From contig CAYJPN010000026.1 of assembly GCA_964372115.1 (NCBI GenBank), forward strand, positions 19,572-83,571: a stretch of DNA of 64,000 nucleotides, given 5' to 3'. The notes beneath the pieces are model-generated. The model did no database searches. It was not told the DNA's origin and saw nothing but the letters and a program-made list of their open reading frames with translations. This document shows positions 36,889-47,067 of the stretch, piece by piece (positions within the stretch are counted from its first letter, which is position 1; the number at the start of each line of letters is the position of its first letter). The stretch comes from CG2-30-36-16 sp964372115 (GTDB taxonomy: Bacteria > Bacteroidota > Ignavibacteria > Ignavibacteriales > Ignavibacteriaceae). The position numbers and the translations under genes were made by a program.

Positions 36889-38646
36889 ATGAAACCATTA
36901 TTTCAGACAGCTATCTTTAGTTTTTTTGTTGTTTCAATTGTATTTGCTCAGGGCAAGGATGATTGGCAGACAAAATTTGAAAAATCGGGTTATCTTGAAA
37001 CAGCCCGTTATACCGAATCGATCGAGTATTTCCAAAAACTTGCTGATGCATCGGATTTTGCAAAGATGTTTACTTTTGGAAAATCTCTGCAAAATAGAGA
37101 AATGTGGTGCATGGTTATATCTAAAGACAAAACCTTCAACCCCACAGATGCAAAAAATACCGGCAAACCAATCATGCTGATTGAAAACGGTATTCATTCG
37201 GGCGAAATTGAGGGAAAAGACGCTTCTATGATTTTACTCCGCGAAATACTAATATCAAAAGAAAAAGAAAAACTGCTTGATGGGGTTATTCTGCTCGTTG
37301 TCCCAATTTTCAGCGTTGACGCGCATGAAAGATTCCGCGCCTATAACAGGATAAACCAAAACGGACCAACTAAAATGGGCTGGAGAACTACAGCGCAAAA
37401 TTTAAACTTAAACCGCGATTGGGTAAAAGCCGATGCACCCGAAATGCAGGCTATGTTAAAATTATTCAGTGCATGGCTGCCCGATTTTTTTATAGACACA
37501 CACACAACCGACGGAGCAGATTATCAATATAATATTACTTACGCACTCGAAAAGTATGGCGACATTTATAAAGAAACCGGTGAGTGGGTTAAAAATAAAT
37601 TTACTCCATATTTTGTAAACCGGGTTGAAGAACAGGGTTTTCTTATTGCTCCTTACGTTGCGTTCCGTGATTGGGGAAAAGGCTTTGAAAGCGGAATAGT
37701 TGATTGGGCTGCCTCTCCCCGTCTTTCTGAAGGATATGCGGCAATTCAAAATCGTCCTGCTCTTCTGATAGAAACCCACATGATGAAACCTTATAAAGAC
37801 AGAGTATTTTCAACAATGGCTGCGCTTGTGGCTTCTATTGAGTATGTCGGCAATAATGCGGCAGAGTTGGTAAAACTGAATAAAACCGCGGATATAAAAA
37901 GTGTGCAAGAACTAACGATTGATAAACAATATTTTCCGCTTGGTTTTAGGGCATCCGAAAAAGCCGATACGATGTTATTTAAAGGTTTTAAATACCGCAA
38001 AGAGAAAAGCGATATATCCGGTTCTGAAAAAATAGTTTACACAGATGAAAAGCTTGATATGAAAGTGCCATATTATAATGATGTGCGCCAGGTTGATTCT
38101 GTAAAAGCGCCGGAGGCTTATTTGATTCCGGCAGAGTGGGGTTTTATAGTTGATCGGATGCTTCTTCATGGCGTAGTAATAGATACTCTAAAGAAAGAAA
38201 AGGCGTTTAATGTTACAAAAACCAAATTTAAAAAGGTAACGTTTGCAAAAAATCCTTATGAGGGAAGGCAGTCTGCCAGATTTGAAACCGAAACATTTAA
38301 TGAAAAAATTGCCGCGCCTGCCGGCACTTTTTATATTTCAACCAATCAGCGGACTGTGCGTGTTATACTTACAATGCTTGAACCGAAGAGTGATGATTCA
38401 TTTGTAAAATGGGGTTTCTTTAACGCTATTTTTGAACAGAAAGAATATTTTGAATCTTATGTAATGGAAAAAGTAGCCGCGGAAATGCTCGAAAATGATC
38501 CGGCATTAAAAAAAGAGTTTGAGGAAAAATTAGCAAGTGATGAAAAATTTAAAAATGACCCGGATGCAAGGTTAAACTTTTTTTATGAGAAATCCCCTTA
38601 TTCAGATGAAAAATTTAACATATACCCGGTAATGAGAATTGAATAA
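36889..38646 (+). CDS. Secreted M14-family metallocarboxypeptidase
   Basis: 585 residues from the ATG at 36889, which follows a TGGAG ribosome-binding site; a TTG four codons earlier is rejected. Signal peptide MKPLFQTAIFSFFVVSIVFAQ. Zinc ligands are H and E in GIHSGEIEG (~100-104) and H in DTHTTDG (~203); the catalytic Glu is in LLIETHMMKPY (~294). The fold therefore has all catalytic residues of M14 peptidases, which remove C-terminal residues from peptides. The C-terminal ~250 residues form an extra domain without known motif. Apparently a single gene; no sorting domain, so probably periplasmic or exported to the outer membrane. Confidence 0.85.
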   Translation: MKPLFQTAIFSFFVVSIVFAQGKDDWQTKFEKSGYLETARYTESIEYFQKLADASDFAKMFTFGKSLQNREMWCMVISKDKTFNPTDAKNTGKPIMLIENGIHSGEIEGKDASMILLREILISKEKEKLLDGVILLVVPIFSVDAHERFRAYNRINQNGPTKMGWRTTAQNLNLNRDWVKADAPEMQAMLKLFSAWLPDFFIDTHTTDGADYQYNITYALEKYGDIYKETGEWVKNKFTPYFVNRVEEQGFLIAPYVAFRDWGKGFESGIVDWAASPRLSEGYAAIQNRPALLIETHMMKPYKDRVFSTMAALVASIEYVGNNAAELVKLNKTADIKSVQELTIDKQYFPLGFRASEKADTMLFKGFKYRKEKSDISGSEKIVYTDEKLDMKVPYYNDVRQVDSVKAPEAYLIPAEWGFIVDRMLLHGVVIDTLKKEKAFNVTKTKFKKVTFAKNPYEGRQSARFETETFNEKIAAPAGTFYISTNQRTVRVILTMLEPKSDDSFVKWGFFNAIFEQKEYFESYVMEKVAAEMLENDPALKKEFEEKLASDEKFKNDPDARLNFFYEKSPYSDEKFNIYPVMRIE

Positions 38647-38753
38647 AAAATGTGCCCGAACATCTTTTATTTTGCATATAAAAAATTGACTGCCTAACAT
38701 ATTTTAAGTAGTTTTTAATAAGGTATATTAATCATTTTTAATTGCGAGGAAAT

Positions 38754-40166
38754 ATGAACAGAAAATTATTCTCTACAGTAGCCGTCATATTATTTTCACT
38801 TGCCGCTTTTGGGCAGGCAAAGTGGAACTATATGGGCGAAATTACTTTTACAGGTGATGATACCTTGTTTGCAAAACCTTATTTATGTGCGGTTGATGCA
38901 AATGGAAGACTTTATGTTGCTTCATCAAAATTAACTTACGCTAACGCACACAATGCTATTTATTTTGCAGATTCAACTGATATGCATTTCAGCAAAATGA
39001 TAGACTTTGGATTAAACGGCGACAGCGACACACTGACAGGCAATATAGGTGTTTTAAGAGGAATAACTACTCTCGGTACAGATGTTTTAATTAATGCAAG
39101 CGTTCCATATCAGCGGTCGAAGCCAAACACAGTGGGAACGATGTACTATTACCATAACGCTGACACAAACAATGTTGAGCGTTACGGATTTTATTTTGGA
39201 GGAGCCGGTCACGGAACCTATCACAACGGTGTAGTAATTACAAATGACTCAATTGTATTTTCAGGTGTTACCGCGGGCGCAGGCGTGCCGGGTCCGAGGG
39301 TAAGATCTTACAATTTTACAAATTCCATTACTACCACGCCTAAAGGTAATTGGATGAAAGAAAGTGATCTCGATCCGAGTGGAGCGCACACTGGCGGCTA
39401 TGATGTAATCCGCGATCTTGCACTTGTGCCCGATGGCGATTATACAAGTCCGGAAACACCGATCTATACATCGCGTAATTCTTTATCATCCACACAGATT
39501 ACCGGCGGAGTAGCTATATGGACAGGCGGAGACGAGTTAAATGCAAATCTTTACACAGGAACAAAACTTCAGGATGCAATTGGTGATTTAAATTTTGATA
39601 AAGCTATTTCATACGGAATTACAGTTGATAAGGACGGTACATTATGGGTTGCCGGTATTGACTCAACAAGAAGATGGGTAAAAGGATATCAGGTACTTGT
39701 AAACTTTGCGCAGGAAGTTGCTGAATTGCCTTCGTCAAACAGTACTTCGAACCCCGATTTGACAGGCGCGCCAATGATCAATCCTAATGATGTTGCTTTT
39801 ACACCCGATGGATTGACCGCATACGTAACAGACGGCAGCAGCAACGTTGCGTATCGTTTCAAATATTTTGATCCCACGGGAGTTGCTGACAATAATGTTG
39901 TATACGATTTTAATTTGGCTCAAAATTATCCTAACCCGTTCAATCCTTCAACAATGATTAACTACTCATTACCGAGAGAAGGAAATGTAAAAGTTGTTGT
40001 AACAAACTCACTCGGGCAGCAAGTTGCAACGCTTGTTAATGGATATCAAACAGCCGGCAAACATAACATAACGTTTACGGCAGACAATTTATCGAGCGGT
40101 ATTTATTTTTATACATTAACTACCGCCTCGGGCAGCATCAGTAAAAAAATGATGTTGATAAAATAA
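38754..40166 (+). CDS. T9SS cargo with a propeller-like fold
   Basis: 470 residues from the ATG at 38754, which has a GAGGA ribosome-binding site and a clean signal peptide (MNRKLFSTVAVILFSLAAFGQ). The body (~25-380) has repeats suggestive of an NHL/SMP-30-like beta-propeller (CAVDANGRLYVAS, ITVDKDGTLWVAGID, VAFTPDGLTAYVTDG). A type A sorting domain ends the protein (NYPNPFNP, ending SKKMMLIK). It precedes a TonB-dependent receptor and may be the extracellular binding partner of that receptor (inference). Confidence 0.78.
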   Translation: MNRKLFSTVAVILFSLAAFGQAKWNYMGEITFTGDDTLFAKPYLCAVDANGRLYVASSKLTYANAHNAIYFADSTDMHFSKMIDFGLNGDSDTLTGNIGVLRGITTLGTDVLINASVPYQRSKPNTVGTMYYYHNADTNNVERYGFYFGGAGHGTYHNGVVITNDSIVFSGVTAGAGVPGPRVRSYNFTNSITTTPKGNWMKESDLDPSGAHTGGYDVIRDLALVPDGDYTSPETPIYTSRNSLSSTQITGGVAIWTGGDELNANLYTGTKLQDAIGDLNFDKAISYGITVDKDGTLWVAGIDSTRRWVKGYQVLVNFAQEVAELPSSNSTSNPDLTGAPMINPNDVAFTPDGLTAYVTDGSSNVAYRFKYFDPTGVADNNVVYDFNLAQNYPNPFNPSTMINYSLPREGNVKVVVTNSLGQQVATLVNGYQTAGKHNITFTADNLSSGIYFYTLTTASGSISKKMMLIK

Positions 40167-40178
40167 GATTAATAATTT

Positions 40179-40208
40179 AATCCCTTCTCCTAAAACGGGG
40201 AAGGGATT
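40179..40208 (+). terminator. Intrinsic terminator
   Basis: aatcccttctcc / ggggaagggatt with loop taaaac, followed by TTTTTAAT. It separates the propeller cargo gene from the TonB-dependent receptor gene. Confidence 0.75.
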
Positions 40209-40253
40209 TTTAATATGTTTGAAAAGGCAAAATATTAGAAAATTTTTACTATT

Positions 40254-43200
40254 ATGTTAAAACATAAAAATTATCCCCGCCTTGCGGTTATTCTGTTTTT
40301 TTTACTTTGTTCAGTAAATCTGCTTGCGCAGGGGCAGTACGGAAAACTCGTGGGCAAAGTAACCGACGCCAACACCGGTGAACCACTAATCGGCGCAAAC
40401 ATTATGATTGACGGAACATCAATCGGCGCGGCAACCGACCTCGATGGGAATTATATCATACTAAGAATTCCCCCCGCTGCATACAATGTAACTGCCAGTC
40501 TGATCGGTTATGCAAAAGTTACAAAAACCGGTGTGCAGGTAAACGTTGACAGAACAACTGAAGTTAATTATAAACTTACCGATGCTACAATACAATTAGA
40601 GCAGGTTGTTGTAGTTGCCGATAAACCTAAAATTATTAGAGATCAAACCAGTACTTCCAGTACTCTTACCCAGGAACAAATAGCGGCGGCTCCTATAGAA
40701 GGTATTCGGGGTACGCTTGATTTAACTTCCGGTTTTCAAAAAACTGCAACCGGTAATTATTCAATTCGCGGCTCTGGCTCAAATGAAGTAAACTTTCAAA
40801 TAAACGGCGTTGAACAGGTCAACTCTGCTACAAATGCGCCCGGCTCTTTCGGTACTGAAAAAGCAAACAACTCATGGAAGTATGATGTTAACCCTCTCGG
40901 TGTTTCTCAGGTTCAGTTAATTACCGGCGGTTTTTCACCGGAGTATGGTAACGCGCAGGGCGGAGTTGTTAAAGTTGTACTAAAAGAAGGTTCGCCGAAA
41001 TTGAGCGGTGACTTCAGAGTTGAATACCGCCCGCCGGGTCAGTATCATTACGGCACATACCTTTATGATAAAAGTAATTTCGAATGGCTGAAGTGGGGCA
41101 CACTTGATAAATGGTTTAGTCAAGAACCACAGATGATAAAAGAGTTAAAACTCGATCAAAGATATAAATGGCTTTACGAGCGTCTCGGTACCTCCGGGGC
41201 AACACATCAGGACTCTGCTGCATGGCGCAACATAGTTAACCGCGAAATTACCTGGGCATATGATACATGGATTAGTAACCACACACCAAGTGACGACAAC
41301 CCGCTCGGTGTTTATGATTACAGGAAATATGCTTATCAAAGGTATATGGTTGGTATCGGCGGTCCGCTTGGTAAAGATCCAAATTTTTTAAAGTTTTTCT
41401 TTTCGGGCGAGTACAGAAGCAATCCTACAAGGCTTCCGACTCCTGAAAAAACTCAGGTATATCAAAACTACATTTTGAATCTAATTTTTAATCCGGTTGC
41501 CGGTCATAAATTTAAATTTATGGGAAGTTTTCAAAGCTACAAAGGCGGCATCTGGTCGGGTTCCGATGATATACGATGGTCGGGGCTTGCATTTGGAGGT
41601 TCAACAAAATACTATGTAACTACAGATCCAGTTAGAGATGAAAAAACAACTGCGCAAAGTTTAAACTGGGTTTATGTTCCTACCGATTTATCGTTTCTCG
41701 AAACAACAATTTCTCATCAGTATGAAAGTTACCAGCTTCCGTATGAATATCTAGTTGGAACAGAAAACATGGTTGACCGGCTTGATAGTTTAAACGATCC
41801 ATACGGAACAGTTTTGCTTAACGGCTCATGGTGGGATACTCAATATTTTCGTCCGCTGATAAATGCAAGCACTAACTACTACCAGGACACCCGAACAAAT
41901 CATTGGAGCGGTAATGTTGATTACACAAACCAGTTGAACAAATTTCATCAGCTTAAAACCGGCATAAGATTTTTTTATTGGGATATGATTAATAACGGTG
42001 TAAACTCAAGTTACCAGGCGAACTCATATTTAACCCGCGCCGGTTTTGCCGAGTATTACAGAGCTTTCCCTGTGCTTGGTGCGTTTTACATTCAAGACAA
42101 GATGGAGTATGAAGATATAATTGCAAACTTCGGTGTTAGAGGTGAAGCATACAATTTCCAAACCGACATCCCCGCCGATAAGTTTAATCCTTTTTATCAG
42201 GGGACGGGCGGACCTGGAAATGTAGGCAACCCGGCGACTGTAAAATCCGATACGAAATATTTGATTCTTCCACGTTTTGGTCTTTCATTTCCAATTGGTG
42301 AAAGCACAGCATTCAGATTTCAGTACGGGCATTTTTCATCAATGCCTACTTTCAGCCAGGCGCTCTCCCGAAGGACTGAATCCGGCTGGACGGGCATAGG
42401 CAATCCAAATTTGAATCCTAAAAAAACAATTCAGTATGAATTTGGTCTTCAGCAGGTTTTAGGAGAAAATCATCGTCTTGATGTTGCTTTATATTATAAC
42501 GATAGAGTTTCTCAAATTGGCTTGCTGCGTGTTGCTTCGTTTACCGGAAGCCGTAACCGTCCCGCTGGTTTTACAAATGACAATCAGCCGCTTTATCTTT
42601 ATACAACATTTGATAATAATACTTACGGCGCTACTATCGGTATAGACGTTACTTTCGAAACCATAACACTCGACCGATGGTCTTACAGATTAAGTTATAG
42701 TTTATCTCAAACTTCCGAAGGCATGTATGGAGCATCTACCATATTCCCCGACAATTACAGAAGTCGTGAAACCCGTGAATTTTCAAACAGCCATATTTCC
42801 GGCTCGGACAGAACCCATTCATTCCGCGGACTTATTCAATATAATATGAAACAAGGGGAAGGGCTTGAAATTTTTGGTATTCGTTTATTTGAAAACTCGG
42901 TTATAAGTTTAACTTACACAGCACAGTCAGGCACGCCATATACATACACAACAGTATTCGAAAAAATTGGCACTGTAAACAACCGGCGTTACCCTCTCGA
43001 ATCAAGTTTTGATTTTAACTTTTCAAAAAACATAAACATAGATAACTACAGAATTGTTTTGGGAGTTAGAATTATGAACCTGTTTAACAATCGTTGGATT
43101 ACGCCTAACGAAGATTTAAACAACTGGGTAGGACAGGGTGTAACATTGGCCGACCCTGGAAATGAGCCGACAAGATTTAGTTACCTTGTTGCCCCTTACA

Positions 43201-43256
43201 GAGCATTTAGAAATATACCGAGACAAATATTTTTCACACTCGGTTTTGGTTTTTAA
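40254..43256 (+). CDS. TonB-dependent outer-membrane receptor with carboxypeptidase-regulatory-like domain
   Basis: 1000 residues. Signal peptide ending in LLAQG; CarboxypepD_reg-like domain (~25-110: GKVTDANTGEPLIGANIMIDG); plug domain (~115-250: VVVVADKPKI, YSIRGSGSNEVNFQINGVEQ); then a 22-strand-type barrel ending in TLGFGF with a terminal aromatic residue. It imports a ligand too large for porins using TonB energy. The ligand is unknown. The next five genes follow closely (gaps of 26 bases or less, with overlaps), suggesting a receptor operon with a T9SS cargo, a PorV-like protein and two small barrels. Confidence 0.88.
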   Translation: MLKHKNYPRLAVILFFLLCSVNLLAQGQYGKLVGKVTDANTGEPLIGANIMIDGTSIGAATDLDGNYIILRIPPAAYNVTASLIGYAKVTKTGVQVNVDRTTEVNYKLTDATIQLEQVVVVADKPKIIRDQTSTSSTLTQEQIAAAPIEGIRGTLDLTSGFQKTATGNYSIRGSGSNEVNFQINGVEQVNSATNAPGSFGTEKANNSWKYDVNPLGVSQVQLITGGFSPEYGNAQGGVVKVVLKEGSPKLSGDFRVEYRPPGQYHYGTYLYDKSNFEWLKWGTLDKWFSQEPQMIKELKLDQRYKWLYERLGTSGATHQDSAAWRNIVNREITWAYDTWISNHTPSDDNPLGVYDYRKYAYQRYMVGIGGPLGKDPNFLKFFFSGEYRSNPTRLPTPEKTQVYQNYILNLIFNPVAGHKFKFMGSFQSYKGGIWSGSDDIRWSGLAFGGSTKYYVTTDPVRDEKTTAQSLNWVYVPTDLSFLETTISHQYESYQLPYEYLVGTENMVDRLDSLNDPYGTVLLNGSWWDTQYFRPLINASTNYYQDTRTNHWSGNVDYTNQLNKFHQLKTGIRFFYWDMINNGVNSSYQANSYLTRAGFAEYYRAFPVLGAFYIQDKMEYEDIIANFGVRGEAYNFQTDIPADKFNPFYQGTGGPGNVGNPATVKSDTKYLILPRFGLSFPIGESTAFRFQYGHFSSMPTFSQALSRRTESGWTGIGNPNLNPKKTIQYEFGLQQVLGENHRLDVALYYNDRVSQIGLLRVASFTGSRNRPAGFTNDNQPLYLYTTFDNNTYGATIGIDVTFETITLDRWSYRLSYSLSQTSEGMYGASTIFPDNYRSRETREFSNSHISGSDRTHSFRGLIQYNMKQGEGLEIFGIRLFENSVISLTYTAQSGTPYTYTTVFEKIGTVNNRRYPLESSFDFNFSKNINIDNYRIVLGVRIMNLFNNRWITPNEDLNNWVGQGVTLADPGNEPTRFSYLVAPYRAFRNIPRQIFFTLGFGF

Positions 43257-43282
43257 TATTTGAAAATGAATTTTTAGTTGAT

Positions 43283-45325
43283 ATGAAAAAAATAAAACTT
43301 CTATCATTGCTTTTTGTAATCACTTTCGCTTTGCAGGTATTTCCTCAGGTTGAATCTCCTTTACTGGTATTCAACCGCGGTAAATTGTGGCAGAGTGTTT
43401 TTTTCGGAAAGATAGGTCCGAATTTTAGTAACTGGGGCAAACGCGGTATAGCCTTAGACTGGCCGGGGTTTGATGAGTCGTGGCTGCGCGAAAACATCGG
43501 GGGCTCACCTTCGTACATGGTTACCGGCGGTTTTTGGGTTGGCAGCGAGTGGATGAAAGACAGTATAGTTGCTGTGGAAGACTGGTCGCTTTACGCAGGA
43601 ACAATCAGCAACGATGCGAGCGCTAAGTACATTGTTACCAAACACAAAAAAAATCAGAACTGGGAACAGAGCGATCCTAATGCAGGCGATGAATCTATCG
43701 AGACTGTTTGGGAATATAATTATAACTATACAAATATTAATGACCGGGAATCAATCCTGCCGCTTCGGGTAACACGAAAAGCTCATCAGTGGAATGGTTC
43801 GCAGCGGGACGAAAATTATATTCTTTATGATTATACCTTTAAGAATATTTCGAACGAAATACGCATAAAAGACCCGAACAGAAAAGTAGCGGATACACTT
43901 TATAATTTTTATCTTCTACTAAACTACGGATTGGAAGCAAACTCACGCGGCTGGAGTATTTTATTCCCATCGTTATCATCCGGTGCGCGTAACACATGGT
44001 TCTTTTACGACCCAACAAGAAAAATGATATGGGGAAGAGCCGCAGATTATCCTTTAACCGTTGCCGATGAGACTTATGATTATTCTTCTAACTCAGGTCC
44101 TCTTCTTTCTTCGGGCGATATCTCGGGTGAATGGCTTGCGCCGGGATTCGTGGGTGTGAGATTAATTTATTCATCGCCGAATAAAAATAATAAAGAAACA
44201 TATGTTAATCAGTACGGCTGGTCTGCAGGCAGCAACTCAATTGATTTGAGCGGTCCGTTTACAGGCATACCCGGAACACGTGAAGCAAAGTACGAGGTGC
44301 TAAAAAATATTGCGAACGCTTTCAACTATGTTAATTCACCTGGCGATACTGTGTTTATGAAAAAAAGCCGCATGTGGTCGATGATGTCGCTCGGTGCATG
44401 GGATATAATGCCGGGTGATTCAATTGTGGTTGCAATAGCCGAAATAGTAGACGGCATTTCTTATGCCGAGGCAATTGATCCTCAAACAAAAGCAAATATG
44501 GTCGGGCAGATTGGACAAAGAGAATTAAACAACTCCGCCGATAAAGCAAAGTTTACGTACGATAATAATTTTAATCATCCCGACCCGCCGGTTGCGCCTG
44601 AATTTACAGTTGATTTTTATAGAGGCGCCGAACAGATTGCCGCGAATGAAATTATTTGGGGCACTGGAACTGAATCTGTTGCAGACCCTGATGACGGAAC
44701 TCTCGATCTTGTCGGATATAAAATTTACAGAAGCAATTATCTTCCCATAGGCCCATGGAGTTTGGTCGGTGATGTAAAAAAAGGTGCAGCAGATTACTAC
44801 AATACATCTGATGGAAAATATCACTTTATCGATTCTTCGGCAGATGTTGGGGTTGCATACTTTTATGCTTTAACAGCGTATGATACCGGTAAAGCTGCAT
44901 GGTCGGTAAATCCTTCCGCAGTATTTAAAGAAACCGGTTCCAACAAAGTTCCGCCGCTTGAATCATCAATTTACGCGAACAAAAAAGTGATTCCTTTTAC
45001 TACCACATTTAAACCTGCTCAGTCTTTGGATAACGTTGTAGTGGTGCCGAATCCGTTTGTTATTGGTGATAAATATGCCGTACCCGGCGCTGAAGGATCT
45101 GATGATATAATTCAATTTGTTAACGTCCCGAATCCATGCACAATAAGGATCTACTCGGTACGCGGCGATCTTGTAAAAACAATTGAAGCACTTGAAGGTA
45201 CCGGCGCTATTGTTTCATGGGATCAGACAACAAGCTACGGACAGTTTGTAGAAAGCGGAATTTACATCTATCACATTGAGTCAAAACTCGGTGAAAAGAT
45301 CGGGAAGTTTGCAATTGTAAGATGA
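43283..45325 (+). CDS. Secreted protein with T9SS-like C-terminal domain
   Basis: 680 residues with a signal peptide (MKKIKLLSLLFVITFALQVFPQ). The long N-terminal region (~25-430) is beta-rich and of no family I recognise (GKIGPNFSNWGKRGIALDWPG; VTGGFWVGSEW). A fibronectin-like part (~440-560: GYKIYRSNYLPIGPW, YFYALTAYDTG) and a C-terminal sorting-like module (~590-680: NVVVVPNPF, VPNPCTIRIYS.RGDLVKTIE, ESGIYIYHIES) follow. The usual NYPNPFNP box is replaced by VVPNPF, a variant form of the sorting signal. Its place directly after a TonB receptor suggests a cell-surface partner. Confidence 0.7.
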   Translation: MKKIKLLSLLFVITFALQVFPQVESPLLVFNRGKLWQSVFFGKIGPNFSNWGKRGIALDWPGFDESWLRENIGGSPSYMVTGGFWVGSEWMKDSIVAVEDWSLYAGTISNDASAKYIVTKHKKNQNWEQSDPNAGDESIETVWEYNYNYTNINDRESILPLRVTRKAHQWNGSQRDENYILYDYTFKNISNEIRIKDPNRKVADTLYNFYLLLNYGLEANSRGWSILFPSLSSGARNTWFFYDPTRKMIWGRAADYPLTVADETYDYSSNSGPLLSSGDISGEWLAPGFVGVRLIYSSPNKNNKETYVNQYGWSAGSNSIDLSGPFTGIPGTREAKYEVLKNIANAFNYVNSPGDTVFMKKSRMWSMMSLGAWDIMPGDSIVVAIAEIVDGISYAEAIDPQTKANMVGQIGQRELNNSADKAKFTYDNNFNHPDPPVAPEFTVDFYRGAEQIAANEIIWGTGTESVADPDDGTLDLVGYKIYRSNYLPIGPWSLVGDVKKGAADYYNTSDGKYHFIDSSADVGVAYFYALTAYDTGKAAWSVNPSAVFKETGSNKVPPLESSIYANKKVIPFTTTFKPAQSLDNVVVVPNPFVIGDKYAVPGAEGSDDIIQFVNVPNPCTIRIYSVRGDLVKTIEALEGTGAIVSWDQTTSYGQFVESGIYIYHIESKLGEKIGKFAIVR

Positions 45326-45357
45326 TTAAAAGTTATAAAACTATAAAAGAATTTAAA

Positions 45358-46293
45358 ATGAAACGAACACTACTTTTAGTTTTAGTTTTTTCCGGATTAT
45401 CACTTGCTCAGGAGTTTAAAAAAACCGCGACAGCCGGTTTTGTTTTTCTTGAAATTCCTGTAACCGCCCGCAGCGCAGCCCTTGGCGAAGCTTCAATTGC
45501 ACTTGGCGATTTAAACTCCGATGGTATTTTTATAAACCCTGGAGCGACAGGTTTTACAAGGCAAACACATTCTGTTTCTGCTTCATACGCCGATTGGATT
45601 GCTGATATAAAACACATCGCAACAAGTTATTCCTTAAAAACCGGCGCAGGTGTTTTTTCAATCGGAGTTAACGCTTTTGATTTCGGTTCGATGCCGCGAA
45701 CTTTTAAGGTTGGCGGGCAGCAAGTATATGATATCAGGGGAACATTCAGCGCAAATGCACTTGCAGTAAGCGCTGGTTACTCCCGCCAGTTAACTGACAG
45801 GTTTTCATTTGGTCTCGCGCTAAAATACGTCAACGAAAAAATTGATATTTATAATGCTTCAAATGTATTGCTGGATGGCGGCATTCTTTTTTATACAGGT
45901 TTCGGTTCGTTCCGTGTTGCTGCCGCCATACAAAATTTCGGAACAGAAAGTTATTATCGTTCCGATAGATTTAGAATGCCCACAATGTTTAAACTTGGCG
46001 CAGCAATGGAAGTTTACGGCAGTTATGAAGAGGATTACCGTGTTACGATAGTTGCAGAAGCAATTCACCCAAATGATAACAACGAAAGAATAAACATCGG
46101 ACTCGAAACTTCATACCAAAATATGGTTACGCTGCGCGGCGGTTACAAATTTTTTTACGATGAAGAAACATATTCTCTCGGCATTGGCATAAATCCAAAA
46201 TTACCGGTTCCCGTTACTGCCGACTTCGCTTACGTGGATTACGGCAGACTCGGAAATATTTTACGTTTTACAATTCAATTCGGATTATTATAA
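45358..46293 (+). CDS. PorV/PorQ-family outer-membrane protein
   Basis: 311 residues from the ATG at 45358, the start of a clean signal peptide (MKRTLLLVLVFSGLSLAQ); a start at 45322 overlapping the previous stop would add 12 residues. Family features: VTARSAALGEASIAL, INPGATGF, SASYADWIADI near the N-terminus and an outer-membrane barrel that ends in FTIQFGLL. In Bacteroidota, PorV shuttles T9SS cargo at the outer membrane; paralogues like this one often travel with specific cargos or receptors. Here it follows a cargo with a variant sorting domain. Confidence 0.75.
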   Translation: MKRTLLLVLVFSGLSLAQEFKKTATAGFVFLEIPVTARSAALGEASIALGDLNSDGIFINPGATGFTRQTHSVSASYADWIADIKHIATSYSLKTGAGVFSIGVNAFDFGSMPRTFKVGGQQVYDIRGTFSANALAVSAGYSRQLTDRFSFGLALKYVNEKIDIYNASNVLLDGGILFYTGFGSFRVAAAIQNFGTESYYRSDRFRMPTMFKLGAAMEVYGSYEEDYRVTIVAEAIHPNDNNERINIGLETSYQNMVTLRGGYKFFYDEETYSLGIGINPKLPVPVTADFAYVDYGRLGNILRFTIQFGLL

Positions 46294-46294
46294 A

Positions 46295-47065
46295 ATGCGA
46301 AGCAAGTTTATTATTAAATCAAAACTTATTTATGTAGTTCTTTTTGCAGCGGCATTATTTTGCGGCAAAACGGCTGCGCAGAATTTAGAATCACTCACAT
46401 TCCACTCAACATATTCAGCAGCGGTAACAAGTGAGTTCCTCGGCAAATCAAATAAAATTGATGTTTACCGCGCCGAAGGTTACGGCGGCGGCGCTGAATT
46501 CTCATTTCATATTTACGATAAGTTCTACATTAATTTAACCGGCGGTTATACACATTATACTATTCAGCAGGACTCAGCCCTTCTCCAATGGAACTGGCGA
46601 TTTTGGGACGCAAGATACCGCAACCGCGTTAAAGCTGATCTTGCAGCCGACACAAACCTAACAGCCACAATTACTCCGGTTCAAACGATGGATATAATTC
46701 CGGTGATGCTTACTTTTAATTACAAATTCGAGCCGGTAAAAAATTTGTTTATCACACCTTATGCCGGCGGTGGAATATTATTTTATACACGTAGTTTGTT
46801 TATAAACGAATATTGGAAAAAATATTTTGCACAGGTAGATTATTCTTTTAGTTATAGTTTCCACAACTTTGCAGATGATAAAAAGGGAAATCCCGCAGCT
46901 ATAAACGGTGGAGTTGACCTCACATATAAGCTGAGCGAAATTATTAGAATCTCGTCGAAGTTTAGTTTTCTGCATGTAATAAAAACAGACGGCTCGATGG
47001 GTTATAATGATTTTCCATTTTATAACGCAATAAATTTTAATCTTGGTATAACATTCATGTATTGA
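46295..47065 (+). CDS. Outer-membrane beta-barrel protein
   Basis: 256 residues, starting 2 bases after the PorV-like gene. Signal sequence, then alternating hydrophobic strands ending LGITFMY, typical of an 8-12 strand OmpA-like barrel. Function unknown; part of the TonB receptor operon by position. Confidence 0.6.
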   Translation: MRSKFIIKSKLIYVVLFAAALFCGKTAAQNLESLTFHSTYSAAVTSEFLGKSNKIDVYRAEGYGGGAEFSFHIYDKFYINLTGGYTHYTIQQDSALLQWNWRFWDARYRNRVKADLAADTNLTATITPVQTMDIIPVMLTFNYKFEPVKNLFITPYAGGGILFYTRSLFINEYWKKYFAQVDYSFSYSFHNFADDKKGNPAAINGGVDLTYKLSEIIRISSKFSFLHVIKTDGSMGYNDFPFYNAINFNLGITFMY

Positions 47066-47067
47066 TT